A stretch of 20,072 bases of DNA, taken from assembly GCA_044433365.1 (NCBI GenBank), contig JAWXTR010000055.1, positions 1 to 20,072 of the forward strand, given 5' to 3'. The notes below the pieces were generated by a model, which did no database searches, had not been told where the DNA came from, and saw nothing but the letters and a program-made list of their open reading frames with translations. The translations under genes were made by a program, and so were the position numbers. Below, piece by piece: positions 13,688-20,072 of the stretch. The stretch's first letter is position 1; the number at the start of each line of letters is the position of its first letter. The stretch comes from CAMQVM01 sp044433365. Its GTDB lineage: Bacteria > Bacteroidota > Bacteroidia > Bacteroidales > Rikenellaceae.

Positions 13688-15280
13688 TTACGATAACATT
13701 GTGATAATTTGAACACAAATAATCAAAAATACCATAGCCACAGGATATACCGTAGCATAGGCGATACTTGGCGCACTGCTAGAGGTCATAGAATCGGCTG
13801 CGGCAAGCCCTGGAGTACTTGTCATACCTCCTGTTATAACGCCTAAAAGGTCTAAAATATTGACTTTTAATAGATATTTTGATACCAATATTGCAACAAT
13901 CATAGGAATAAGCGTAATTAGCATACCCGAAACAAACATTGTAAGACCATTATTCATAAAACTCTCAACCACTGTAGTTCCAGCCGAAGTACCCACACCT
14001 GCTAGGAATAGAAGCAGACCTAACTGACGAAGTAGTTGCGTTGCGCTTGCCGACATCGACCATATAATGTTGCCCGTCTTTCCTTTTGCACTTAAAAGCA
14101 GTGAAATTACTAAAATACCCCCTGTAAGACCAAAAGAGAAGGTAAACCCTGTTCCAAAATTTAGCGAAATTTTACCAAAAAGCACCCCTAAAACTATACC
14201 CAATGCAATAGGGAAGAAATCGGTGTCAGAAAGCTGTTTTTTATCATTTCCGAGCATTCTAAGCACATCAATAATATTCTCACGAGGGGCTATAAGAGTC
14301 AGTTTGTCGCCATATTTTAGGTCTAAATCGGGAGTTGGTGTAATATCTACACCCGAACGCCTTACCCTAGTAACGGTACAGTTAAAATTTTGTTGTAGGT
14401 TAAGCGTTGCAAGCGACATATTAACAATTCGTTTGTTTGTCACCAAACCACTCAAACGCTCCATAGAAGAGGTTATAGGTAGATTCTCTTCCACTTTTTC
14501 GCCTATCAACATCTGGATTTTGCCAAGAGCCTCCTCCGTACCAACTGCACGAACTAAATCACCCTCATAAAGAGCAGTATTTGCAGTAGGAAGATCTGAA
14601 ACTTCACCGTGTTTAATTCGAGATACCACCGCACCTGTCATTTCACGAACTCGAAGCTGCGCTAGAGTCGAACCAAAGATATTGTTGTTTTCAACTCTAA
14701 AAGTTTTGCTTAAAACCTTTGGAAAACGATCAAAAACAGCCTCTTCTGCCTCTTTTTCAACAGCTTTCATATCTATTTTAAGAACACGAGGAAGAAGTTT
14801 CACGAAAAGTATCACCCCAATCACACCAAATGGGTAGGCAATACCATACGCCACTGCTGTTTGATCGCCAGTAAGCTCACGAGCAGTTGCAAGACCAGGA
14901 GTACTTGTAAGAGCACCAGTTAAAAGCCCTGCAGTATCGGCTGCTGAGAATCCAAAAATAGTTTGAAGAATTGCCGCCGTAAAAGAAGCCGAGAAAACAA
15001 TCACTACAGCTAAGATAACTAAAACCTTTCCTTTTGAACGAAATGAGTCGAAAAAACCGGGACCTGCCTGCATTCCGATGGTAAAAATAAATAGTACCAT
15101 TCCAAAATCGCTCAAAGCCGATGGAATAACTACACCATAGTGACCAAATAATAGGGCAATAAAGATTACTGCCGAAACATCAAGTGAAACACCTTTTACG
15201 TTCACTTTTCCCAACATAAAACCCAGCGCAATAATAACAAAGAGCGCAAAAAAGGGCGAGCTAAATAAAGATTCTAACAT
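13688..15280 (-). CDS. AspT/YidE-YbjL family membrane transporter with two RCK_C domains
   Basis: 530-aa inner-membrane protein related to the aspartate:alanine exchanger AspT and the uncharacterised YidE/YbjL proteins. Architecture: about five or six membrane segments (1-165), two cytosolic RCK_C (TrkA_C) domains (about 195-265 and 275-345), then a second membrane half (about 350-530). The halves are an internal duplication: GALTSTPGLATA (122-133) reappears near the C-terminus as GGMTSTPGLAAA. These STPG motifs probably form the substrate pore, as in other paired-repeat transporters. The substrate is unknown; AspT exchanges aspartate and alanine, but that cannot be assumed here. The ATG at 15280 follows a -7 element on this strand, and the gene is divergent from panC, with which it shares a 93-base promoter region. 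Confidence 0.9.
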   Translation of the reverse strand: MLESLFSSPFFALFVIIALGFMLGKVNVKGVSLDVSAVIFIALLFGHYGVVIPSALSDFGMVLFIFTIGMQAGPGFFDSFRSKGKVLVILAVVIVFSASFTAAILQTIFGFSAADTAGLLTGALTSTPGLATARELTGDQTAVAYGIAYPFGVIGVILFVKLLPRVLKIDMKAVEKEAEEAVFDRFPKVLSKTFRVENNNIFGSTLAQLRVREMTGAVVSRIKHGEVSDLPTANTALYEGDLVRAVGTEEALGKIQMLIGEKVEENLPITSSMERLSGLVTNKRIVNMSLATLNLQQNFNCTVTRVRRSGVDITPTPDLDLKYGDKLTLIAPRENIIDVLRMLGNDKKQLSDTDFFPIALGIVLGVLFGKISLNFGTGFTFSFGLTGGILVISLLLSAKGKTGNIIWSMSASATQLLRQLGLLLFLAGVGTSAGTTVVESFMNNGLTMFVSGMLITLIPMIVAILVSKYLLKVNILDLLGVITGGMTSTPGLAAADSMTSSSAPSIAYATVYPVAMVFLIICVQIITMLS

Positions 15281-15301
15281 GAAAAAAATAATTTATTACT
15301 G

Positions 15302-15309
15302 CAAAGATA
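15302..15309 (-). promoter_or_regulatory. -7 element for the AspT-family gene
   Basis: Reads TATCTTTG on the minus strand (TAnnTTTG), 21 bases before the start codon at 15280. No convincing -33 TTTG lies upstream; the region is shared with the divergent panC promoter. Confidence 0.5.
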
Positions 15310-15316
15310 ACATTTT

Positions 15317-15349
15317 TTTGCATTGCATATTAATAATTTTATAACTTTG
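15317..15349 (+). promoter_or_regulatory. Bacteroidetes-type promoter of the panC operon
   Basis: TTTG (15317-15320) and TAACTTTG (15342-15349) are separated by 21 bases, a full match to the -33/-7 architecture of the primary sigma factor of this phylum. It lies 24 bases before the panC ATG at 15374. Confidence 0.8.
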
Positions 15350-15373
15350 CAGCGTAAAAGTTATGTAAAAATA

Positions 15374-16210
15374 ATGAAAATAGCAAAAACAACAGCTGAG
15401 TTAACTCAATTACTGTCTCAGCTAAACACCTCAGACTCAGTTGGCTTTGTTCCTACAATGGGAGCATTACACGCTGGTCACATATCGCTTGTAGAGCGTT
15501 GTAAAAAGGAGAACGACACTGTAGTGGTGAGCATTTTTGTAAATCCAACTCAGTTTAATGATAAAAACGACCTTACAAACTACCCTCGAACAGAAGAGGC
15601 AGATGCTGCCCTTTTAGAGAGTGCAGGTTGTGATATAGTTTTTTTGCCTACCGTGGAGCAGATTTATCCAGAGCCAGATACGAGAGTATTTGATTTTGGT
15701 CAGTTAGAAAAGGTTATGGAGGGTCCTCTTCGTCCTGGTCACTTTAATGGTGTTGCACAGGTTGTAAGTACTCTTTTTGCTCTTGTTAAGCCAACTAGAG
15801 CCTATTTTGGTGAAAAAGATTTTCAACAACTAGCGATTATTCGCAAGATGGTGAAAGATTATAATATTGGTGTCGAAATTGTTGGTTGTGAGATTGTTCG
15901 TGATAGTGACGGATTGGCTCTTAGCTCAAGAAATGTGCTTTTAACAAGCGAGCAGAGAGAGGCATCGCCAGTTATATATATGACCATCTCGAGGGCACAA
16001 AAAGTGGCTGAATCTTTAGGAATTGAGCTTGCTAAAAAGTGGGTAAAAGAGCAAATAGAGTGTTGCAAAGGGTTTGAAATTGACTATTTTGAGGTTGTTG
16101 ATAGCTTTACGCTTCAATCGCTTGAAAATATGTCGGATAGCTCTAATCGCAGAGCTTGTATTGCTGTAAAAGTTGGAAATATCAGATTGATTGATAATAT
16201 AGAATTTTAA
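15374..16210 (+). CDS. panC: Pantothenate synthetase (pantoate-beta-alanine ligase)
   Basis: Joins pantoate and beta-alanine with ATP to make pantothenate. The 278-aa product has PTMGALHAGHISL (27-39, with the HxGH nucleotide motif), FVNPTQF (55-61), FGEKDFQQL (145-153) and the KMSKS-like LSSRN (183-187), all intact. The start is set at 15374 (MKIAKTTAEL): an in-frame ATG at 15323 lies inside the promoter and would give a non-family N-terminus. panD follows 18 bases later and supplies beta-alanine, so the two make one pathway step pair. Cytosolic. Confidence 0.97.
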   Translation: MKIAKTTAELTQLLSQLNTSDSVGFVPTMGALHAGHISLVERCKKENDTVVVSIFVNPTQFNDKNDLTNYPRTEEADAALLESAGCDIVFLPTVEQIYPEPDTRVFDFGQLEKVMEGPLRPGHFNGVAQVVSTLFALVKPTRAYFGEKDFQQLAIIRKMVKDYNIGVEIVGCEIVRDSDGLALSSRNVLLTSEQREASPVIYMTISRAQKVAESLGIELAKKWVKEQIECCKGFEIDYFEVVDSFTLQSLENMSDSSNRRACIAVKVGNIRLIDNIEF

Positions 16211-16228
16211 AGAAAACAGGAAGTATAA

Positions 16229-16591
16229 ATGGTTATTGAAGTATTAAAGTCGAAAATACATAGAGTAAAGATTACTCAAGCAGACTTAAACTACGTAGGA
16301 AGTATTACTATCGATGAAGATTTGTTGGATGCAGCAAATATGATTGAAGGCGAAAAAGTTGCCATTGTAAACAACAATAATGGTGAGCGTTTTGAAACTT
16401 ATATCATTAAAGGTGAAAGAGGAAGTGGCATGATCTGTGTTAATGGTGCTGCTGCTCGTAGAGTAGCGGTAGGCGATGTTATTATCATCATCTCTTATGC
16501 TCACCTTGATTTTGAAGAGGCAAAAACATTTAAACCTTGGGTTATTTTCCCAGATACCGAGACCAATAAAATTATAAATTATAAATTATAA
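16229..16591 (+). CDS. panD: Aspartate 1-decarboxylase
   Basis: Makes beta-alanine from aspartate for PanC. It is a pyruvoyl enzyme that self-cleaves between Gly24 and Ser25, visible here in YVGSITID. Arg54 and Tyr58 (ERFETY) are the expected active-site residues; NGAAARRV (70s) is the conserved substrate-binding loop. At 120 aa it is of normal length. AGGAAG upstream of the ATG is a good ribosome binding site, rare in this window. The last residues (INYKL) are encoded by an AT-rich repeat, so the C-terminal tail is probably not conserved. Confidence 0.97.
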   Translation: MVIEVLKSKIHRVKITQADLNYVGSITIDEDLLDAANMIEGEKVAIVNNNNGERFETYIIKGERGSGMICVNGAAARRVAVGDVIIIISYAHLDFEEAKTFKPWVIFPDTETNKIINYKL

Positions 16592-16603
16592 ATTATTAAT
16601 TTT
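16571..16603. repeat. AT-rich 'attataaa' array over the panD stop
   Basis: At least three tandem AATTATAA units, then ATTAATTTTATTTATAATT. They encode the last panD residues and contain the stop codon, then fill the gap to the PASTA gene. Confidence 0.65.
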
Positions 16604-16661
16604 ATTTATAATTTTTTTGAGATGGTTTATTTTAATAATTTCTATTTTAACATAGCAAAAA

Positions 16662-17609
16662 ATGGGCAAAGAGAAAAATATTTTAGATAAAGTGAGAGAG
16701 TTTATCACTAACAATTTCCTCGCAAGAAATATTATTCTTGCCATATCGCTAATTGTAATAGTCTTAACTATTCTCTACCTATCGCTTGGAGCATTAACAC
16801 GTCATGGTCAACGCTACACACTACCCGATTTTTCGGGAATGTCGCTCACGCAAGCTGCTGAGCTAGCAAAAGAGATAGAGATAGATTTTGAAATTAGCGA
16901 TTCGCTTTTTGTACCTAGCCGACCAAAAGGCTCAATTATAGAGCAATATCCAAAGGCTGGAAACTTCGTAAAAAAAGGGCGTAGAGTGTTCCTAACGACA
17001 AACTCTTTTAGCCCTAAAATGGTACCAATTCCTTATGTTGCAGGCTTTTCACTTCGACAAGCTAAAAATAAAATAGTCGGAGCAGGTTTTGTTATCGAAA
17101 AGATTATCTACAAAAACGATATTGCCACTTTCAACGTTTTAGAGCAGAGCTATGATGGCAAAAAAATCAGTTCAGCCAATCAAAACGTTATCGCTCCCTC
17201 TGGAAGCGGAATTACTCTAACAGTAGGGCTAAATCCTGTAGAACCTGAAATTTTGATTCCAAATCTTGCAGGGTTAAGAATAGAAGAGGCAAAAAACCGA
17301 CTTTGGGAGGCTGGATTTAACGTTGGCACAATTGAGTTGGATAGTGATATTGATGAAGATAACGAAAATAGTGCACGAGTATATAGCCAATCGCCGCTTG
17401 CTGCACGTAAGGCGATGCACGGACGTTCAATTTCGTTTAACGCCTCAGCTAGCAGCACAAAAGTGAGCAAAGCTATCGGCGATATATCTAAAGATATTCA
17501 AAAATATGAGATTGAGCAGCGCAAAAAAGATTCAACAATTAACGATGTTGAAATAAACGCTTCTGAGCTTGAAGATATGATTGAGCTTATGAACAGCGAA
17601 ATTCAATAA
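16662..17609 (+). CDS. Membrane-anchored PASTA-domain protein
   Basis: 315 aa. A short basic cytosolic tail precedes one membrane segment (about 23-45, NIILAISLIVIVLTILYLSL), leaving most of the protein in the periplasm. Three PASTA repeats follow: YTLPDFSGMSLTQAAELAKE (from 52), VPIPYVAGFSLRQAKNKIVG (from about 120) and ILIPNLAGLRIEEAKNRLWE (from about 197), each opening with the P-x-x-x-G-x-x-x-x-x-A pattern. The C-terminal 50 residues are charged and coiled-coil-like. PASTA domains bind peptidoglycan or muropeptides in penicillin-binding proteins and Stk kinases; here no kinase or transpeptidase domain is present, as is usual for this phylum's stand-alone version upstream of rluD. Role in cell envelope is inferred. 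Confidence 0.92.
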   Translation: MGKEKNILDKVREFITNNFLARNIILAISLIVIVLTILYLSLGALTRHGQRYTLPDFSGMSLTQAAELAKEIEIDFEISDSLFVPSRPKGSIIEQYPKAGNFVKKGRRVFLTTNSFSPKMVPIPYVAGFSLRQAKNKIVGAGFVIEKIIYKNDIATFNVLEQSYDGKKISSANQNVIAPSGSGITLTVGLNPVEPEILIPNLAGLRIEEAKNRLWEAGFNVGTIELDSDIDEDNENSARVYSQSPLAARKAMHGRSISFNASASSTKVSKAIGDISKDIQKYEIEQRKKDSTINDVEINASELEDMIELMNSEIQ

Positions 17610-17668
17610 CAATTCAATAACAATTCATAATGCGTAATTCATAATGCATAATTCATAATTAATAATGC
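17600..17668. repeat. Tandem ATTCAATAACA and 'aattcataatg' repeats
   Basis: ATTCAATAACA occurs twice in tandem from 17601 and includes the stop of the PASTA gene, so the stop-bearing 11-mer is itself duplicated. AATTCATAATGC-type units continue to the ATG at 17665, which falls on the end of the array. Confidence 0.65.
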
Positions 17669-18807
17669 AAATTAATAATATAAATAAGGATGAAAAAGAG
17701 AGCGAAATGCTCTCTTTTGATTTAAGTAATAGTGCCTTAAATAAGGCAGGTATCAGTTTATCAGCAGATATTGATGAGCTTGACGATGAGGCGGCGGAGT
17801 CGAGTGGCGACGAGATGTACGAACACTTCTCGATAGTGGTAGATAAGGGTCAAAAACAGATTCGTATTGATAAATTTCTTACTGCTCGCCTTGAAAATTC
17901 ATCTCGAAATAGGATTCAAACCGCAGCGGATACAGGAAGCATAATTGTCAATGGCAAATCGGTAAAATCGAGCTATAAGGTGAAGCCTCTCGATAGTATA
18001 TCTATCGTTATGCCATATCCAGTAAGGGTTGTAGAGATTATCCCCGAAAATATTCCGATAAATATAGTCTATGAAGATGATTATCTGCTAATTGTAAACA
18101 AAGATGCAGGTATGGTCGTACACCCTGGTCATGGCAACTATCACGGTACTTTGGTAAATGCCCTCACCTATCACCTTACAGGTAGTAAAATGCTGGAAGA
18201 TAACGATATGAGAGCTGGTTTAGTGCACCGTATCGATAAAAACACCTCTGGACTGCTAGTAATTGCAAAAGATGAAAAAAGCCACGCATTTTTGGCAAAA
18301 CAATTTTTTCATCACACCATCGAGCGTGAATATGTAGCACTAGTTTGGGGCGATTTCGACGAAAAAAAGGGCACAATCAAGGGCAACGTTGCTCGAAGCC
18401 TTAAAGATAGGATGAAAATGGCTGTTTTTCAAGATGAAAACATTGGAAAACATGCAGTTACGCACTACGAGATTTTGGAGCGTTTCAACTATGTAACTTT
18501 AGTAAAATGTAATCTTGAAACTGGTCGTACACACCAAATCCGTGTTCACATGGAGCATACAGGTCATCCGCTTTTTAGCGATGAACGTTATGGAGGTGAT
18601 AGAATTTTAAAAGGTACAACTTTTTCGAAATATACACAGTTTGTAAATAACTGCTTCAATATAATGCCTCGCCAAGCTCTTCATGCTAGAAGTTTGGGCT
18701 TTATCCACCCAAATACAGGTGAGTTTATGCGCTTTGAAGCTGAGCTTCCTGCCGATTTTAGTGAGGTTATTGAGCGTTGGCGCAAATATACTTTGAATAA
18801 AGGGTAG
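17665..18807 (+). CDS. RluD/RluA-family 23S rRNA pseudouridine synthase
   Basis: Converts specific uridines of large-subunit rRNA to pseudouridine. An S4 RNA-binding domain spans about 66-125 (RIDKFLTARLENSSRNRIQ). The catalytic domain has HRIDKNTSGLLVIAK (188-202) with catalytic Asp191, and LETGRTHQIRVHM further on. Both are complete. Before the S4 domain lies an acidic, serine-rich tail of about 50 residues. The start is uncertain: ATG 17665 sits at the end of an AT repeat, ATG 17707 would remove 14 residues, and ATG 17815 would remove the whole acidic tail. Position next to the PASTA gene is common in this phylum. RluD is the closest named member, but the target uridines cannot be read from sequence. 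Confidence 0.94.
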   Translation: MQINNINKDEKESEMLSFDLSNSALNKAGISLSADIDELDDEAAESSGDEMYEHFSIVVDKGQKQIRIDKFLTARLENSSRNRIQTAADTGSIIVNGKSVKSSYKVKPLDSISIVMPYPVRVVEIIPENIPINIVYEDDYLLIVNKDAGMVVHPGHGNYHGTLVNALTYHLTGSKMLEDNDMRAGLVHRIDKNTSGLLVIAKDEKSHAFLAKQFFHHTIEREYVALVWGDFDEKKGTIKGNVARSLKDRMKMAVFQDENIGKHAVTHYEILERFNYVTLVKCNLETGRTHQIRVHMEHTGHPLFSDERYGGDRILKGTTFSKYTQFVNNCFNIMPRQALHARSLGFIHPNTGEFMRFEAELPADFSEVIERWRKYTLNKG

Positions 18808-18810
18808 TTT

Positions 18811-18936
18811 TAATTCATAATTCTTAATTTATAATTCATAATTCTTAATTCATAATTCATAATTCTTAATTCTTAATTTATTATTCTTAATTTATTAATT
18901 ATTAATTATTAATTATTAATTATGAATTATGAATTA
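18811..18936. repeat. 126-bp array of AATTCATAATTCTT and AATTATT units
   Basis: Left part: alternating TTAATTCATAATTC and CTTAATTTATAATT; right part: a regular ATTAATT run ending TATGAATTATGAATT. It fills most of the gap between rluD and the prenyltransferase gene. Nothing else is seen in this spacer. Confidence 0.75.
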
Positions 18937-18971
18937 AAATAACCCTTTCTTTTACTAAAAACATAAAAACA

Positions 18972-19820
18972 ATGAAAAAATATCTATCATTAGTAAAGTT
19001 TTCACATACAATTTTTGCGCTTCCTTTTGCGCTAATTGGTTTTATATATGGGATTGATAAAATCGGTAGTTTTTCGCTATTAGATTTTGCTCTTATGCTG
19101 CTATGTATGGTATTTGCACGCAATACAGCGATGGCATTTAATCGCTTTGCAGATAGAGATATAGATTCGCTTAATCCACGCACAACATCACGTGAAATCC
19201 CATCGGGTCAGATTACCGAACGCAATGCTCTGATATTTTTGATTGTAAATGCTCTACTTTTTATCGTTACAACCTATTTTTTAAACACACTTGCTTTTTA
19301 CCTATCGCCAGTAGCACTATTTGTAATTTGTGGCTACTCACTAACTAAAAGATTTACATCACTTTGCCATTTAGTGTTAGGCGTGTCGCTAGCAATAGCC
19401 CCAACAGGTGCCTATATCGCCGCTACAAGCGAATTTTCACTATTTGCAGTGATGCTATCGGCTTTGGTACTCTTTTGGGTGTCGGCTTTCGATATTTTAT
19501 ATGCACTCAACGACGAGGATTTTGACCGAGAACACTCTCTACACTCAATTCCTCAATTTTTTGGTCGAAAAGGTGCACTTACTATCAGCCTCTTGCTCCA
19601 TCTAGTTGCAATAGCAATCACCATACTAATAGGATATCTATACCTCAACACCCCACTCTACTATGTAGGTGCAGCAATCTTTTCTTTGATACTTATCTAC
19701 GAACATATTGTAGTAAAACCCGAAGATATCTCACGAGTAAACCTAGCATTTGCCACACTCAACGGCACCGCCTCAATCCTCTATGCAATATTTACAATTA
19801 TTGCTATTTTATGGCGTTAA
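18972..19820 (+). CDS. UbiA-family polyprenyltransferase (putative menaquinone pathway)
   Basis: 282-aa integral membrane protein with about eight or nine hydrophobic segments. It has the two aspartate-rich motifs of the family: AFNRFADRDIDSLNPRT (55-71, with N57, D61 and D65) and FDILYALNDEDFDREHSLHS (173-192, with D174, D181 and D185), which bind Mg-prenyl diphosphate. It attaches a prenyl chain to an aromatic quinone precursor at the membrane. The REIPSGQIT and LHSIPQFFG contexts resemble the 'putative 4-hydroxybenzoate prenyltransferase' group linked to the futalosine route (MqnP) more than classical MenA; this is from memory and uncertain. No other quinone gene is in the window. The spacer before it is an AT repeat and no promoter is recognised. 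Confidence 0.92.
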   Translation: MKKYLSLVKFSHTIFALPFALIGFIYGIDKIGSFSLLDFALMLLCMVFARNTAMAFNRFADRDIDSLNPRTTSREIPSGQITERNALIFLIVNALLFIVTTYFLNTLAFYLSPVALFVICGYSLTKRFTSLCHLVLGVSLAIAPTGAYIAATSEFSLFAVMLSALVLFWVSAFDILYALNDEDFDREHSLHSIPQFFGRKGALTISLLLHLVAIAITILIGYLYLNTPLYYVGAAIFSLILIYEHIVVKPEDISRVNLAFATLNGTASILYAIFTIIAILWR

Positions 19821-20072
19821 AACACAATATTTAACATGTTTGTTTAAGGAACTTCTAAAACTCTCAAAATAGAACTGTTAGAATTTATATGAAATTAATC
19901 GATTATTCTATTTTTCAAAATATTTTTACTATATTTGCCTTAAATTCTGAAAAGGCATGTATATATTATTACAAATATATAGTTTTACAGTTCGACTAAC
20001 AAAATTTTTATCTATTTTGATAGTCGAAAATAGCTATCTGCCTATAATAAATAGTAGTAAAACTACCCCCCC
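19821..20072. other. Right-end intergenic region with promoter-like motif and hairpin
   Basis: No gene is visible. TATATTTG (19930-19937) fits the -7 consensus on the plus strand. A hairpin at 19991-20028 has 15-base arms (TTCGACTAACAAAAT with ATTTTGATAGTCGAA, one mismatch) and an 8-base loop. GGAACTTCTAAAA at 19848-19860 is a possible fragment of repeat family B. The window ends in a run of seven C after GTAGTAAAACTAC, unusual for this AT-rich DNA. Confidence 0.45.

Noticed and set aside
14067..14570. 167-codon plus-strand open frame
   Set aside because: It lies wholly antisense to the well-supported transporter gene and its translation looks like a shadow (rich in Ser, Pro and Lys, no recognisable domain).

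Overview
This is an AT-rich window that I place in the Bacteroidetes, most likely Bacteroidales. The evidence is the -7 element TAnnTTTG at several gene starts (one with a correctly spaced -33 TTTG), leaders without strong Shine-Dalgarno sites, an 'ATAQ' type signal peptide, and the neighbourhood panC-panD-PASTA protein-rluD. No phage, plasmid, tRNA, rRNA or CRISPR locus was recognised.

Layout. 1-1829: the 3' part of a GH2 beta-galactosidase, cut by the window edge. 1830-3162: a repeat-bearing spacer, two overlapping minus-strand hypothetical genes and an AT-rich gap. 3163-8245: a five-gene plus-strand cluster for cobalamin-dependent methyl transfer, with a corrinoid protein, a stand-alone MetH-type activation domain, an MtaA-like methyltransferase fused to a thioredoxin-like CxxC domain, a CobW/COG0523 GTPase and a second UroD-fold methyltransferase. 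8246-8740: three stacked palindromes. 8741-10150: a secreted beta-helix protein. 10151-10397: a convergent palindromic terminator. 10398-13581 (minus): pepE, a YraN-family gene and metG. 13688-15280 (minus): an AspT/YidE-type transporter. 15374-19820 (plus): panC, panD, a PASTA membrane protein, an RluD-family pseudouridine synthase and a UbiA-family prenyltransferase. The last 250 bases hold a promoter-like motif and a hairpin but no gene.

How the genes work together. The methyltransferase cluster looks like a methionine synthase taken apart: B12 carrier, reactivation module and two UroD-fold methyltransferases are separate polypeptides, joined by a GTPase that may supply metal or help cofactor handling. 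The two UroD-fold proteins have complementary zinc-ligand motifs, which suggests one takes the methyl group from a donor onto the corrinoid and the other passes it to an acceptor. Neither donor nor acceptor can be read from the sequence. PanC and PanD make pantothenate. The UbiA protein probably acts in menaquinone synthesis.

The other striking feature is repeat content. At least three families of palindromic intergenic repeats occur: a 167-bp element present twice in inverted orientation around the GTPase/methyltransferase gene pair with only five differences, a family shared by 1859-1940 and 10177-10390, and a family at 8251-8452 with a shortened form at 13622-13666. In addition, AT-rich 'aattcataatt' arrays sit on or next to the stop codons of several genes.
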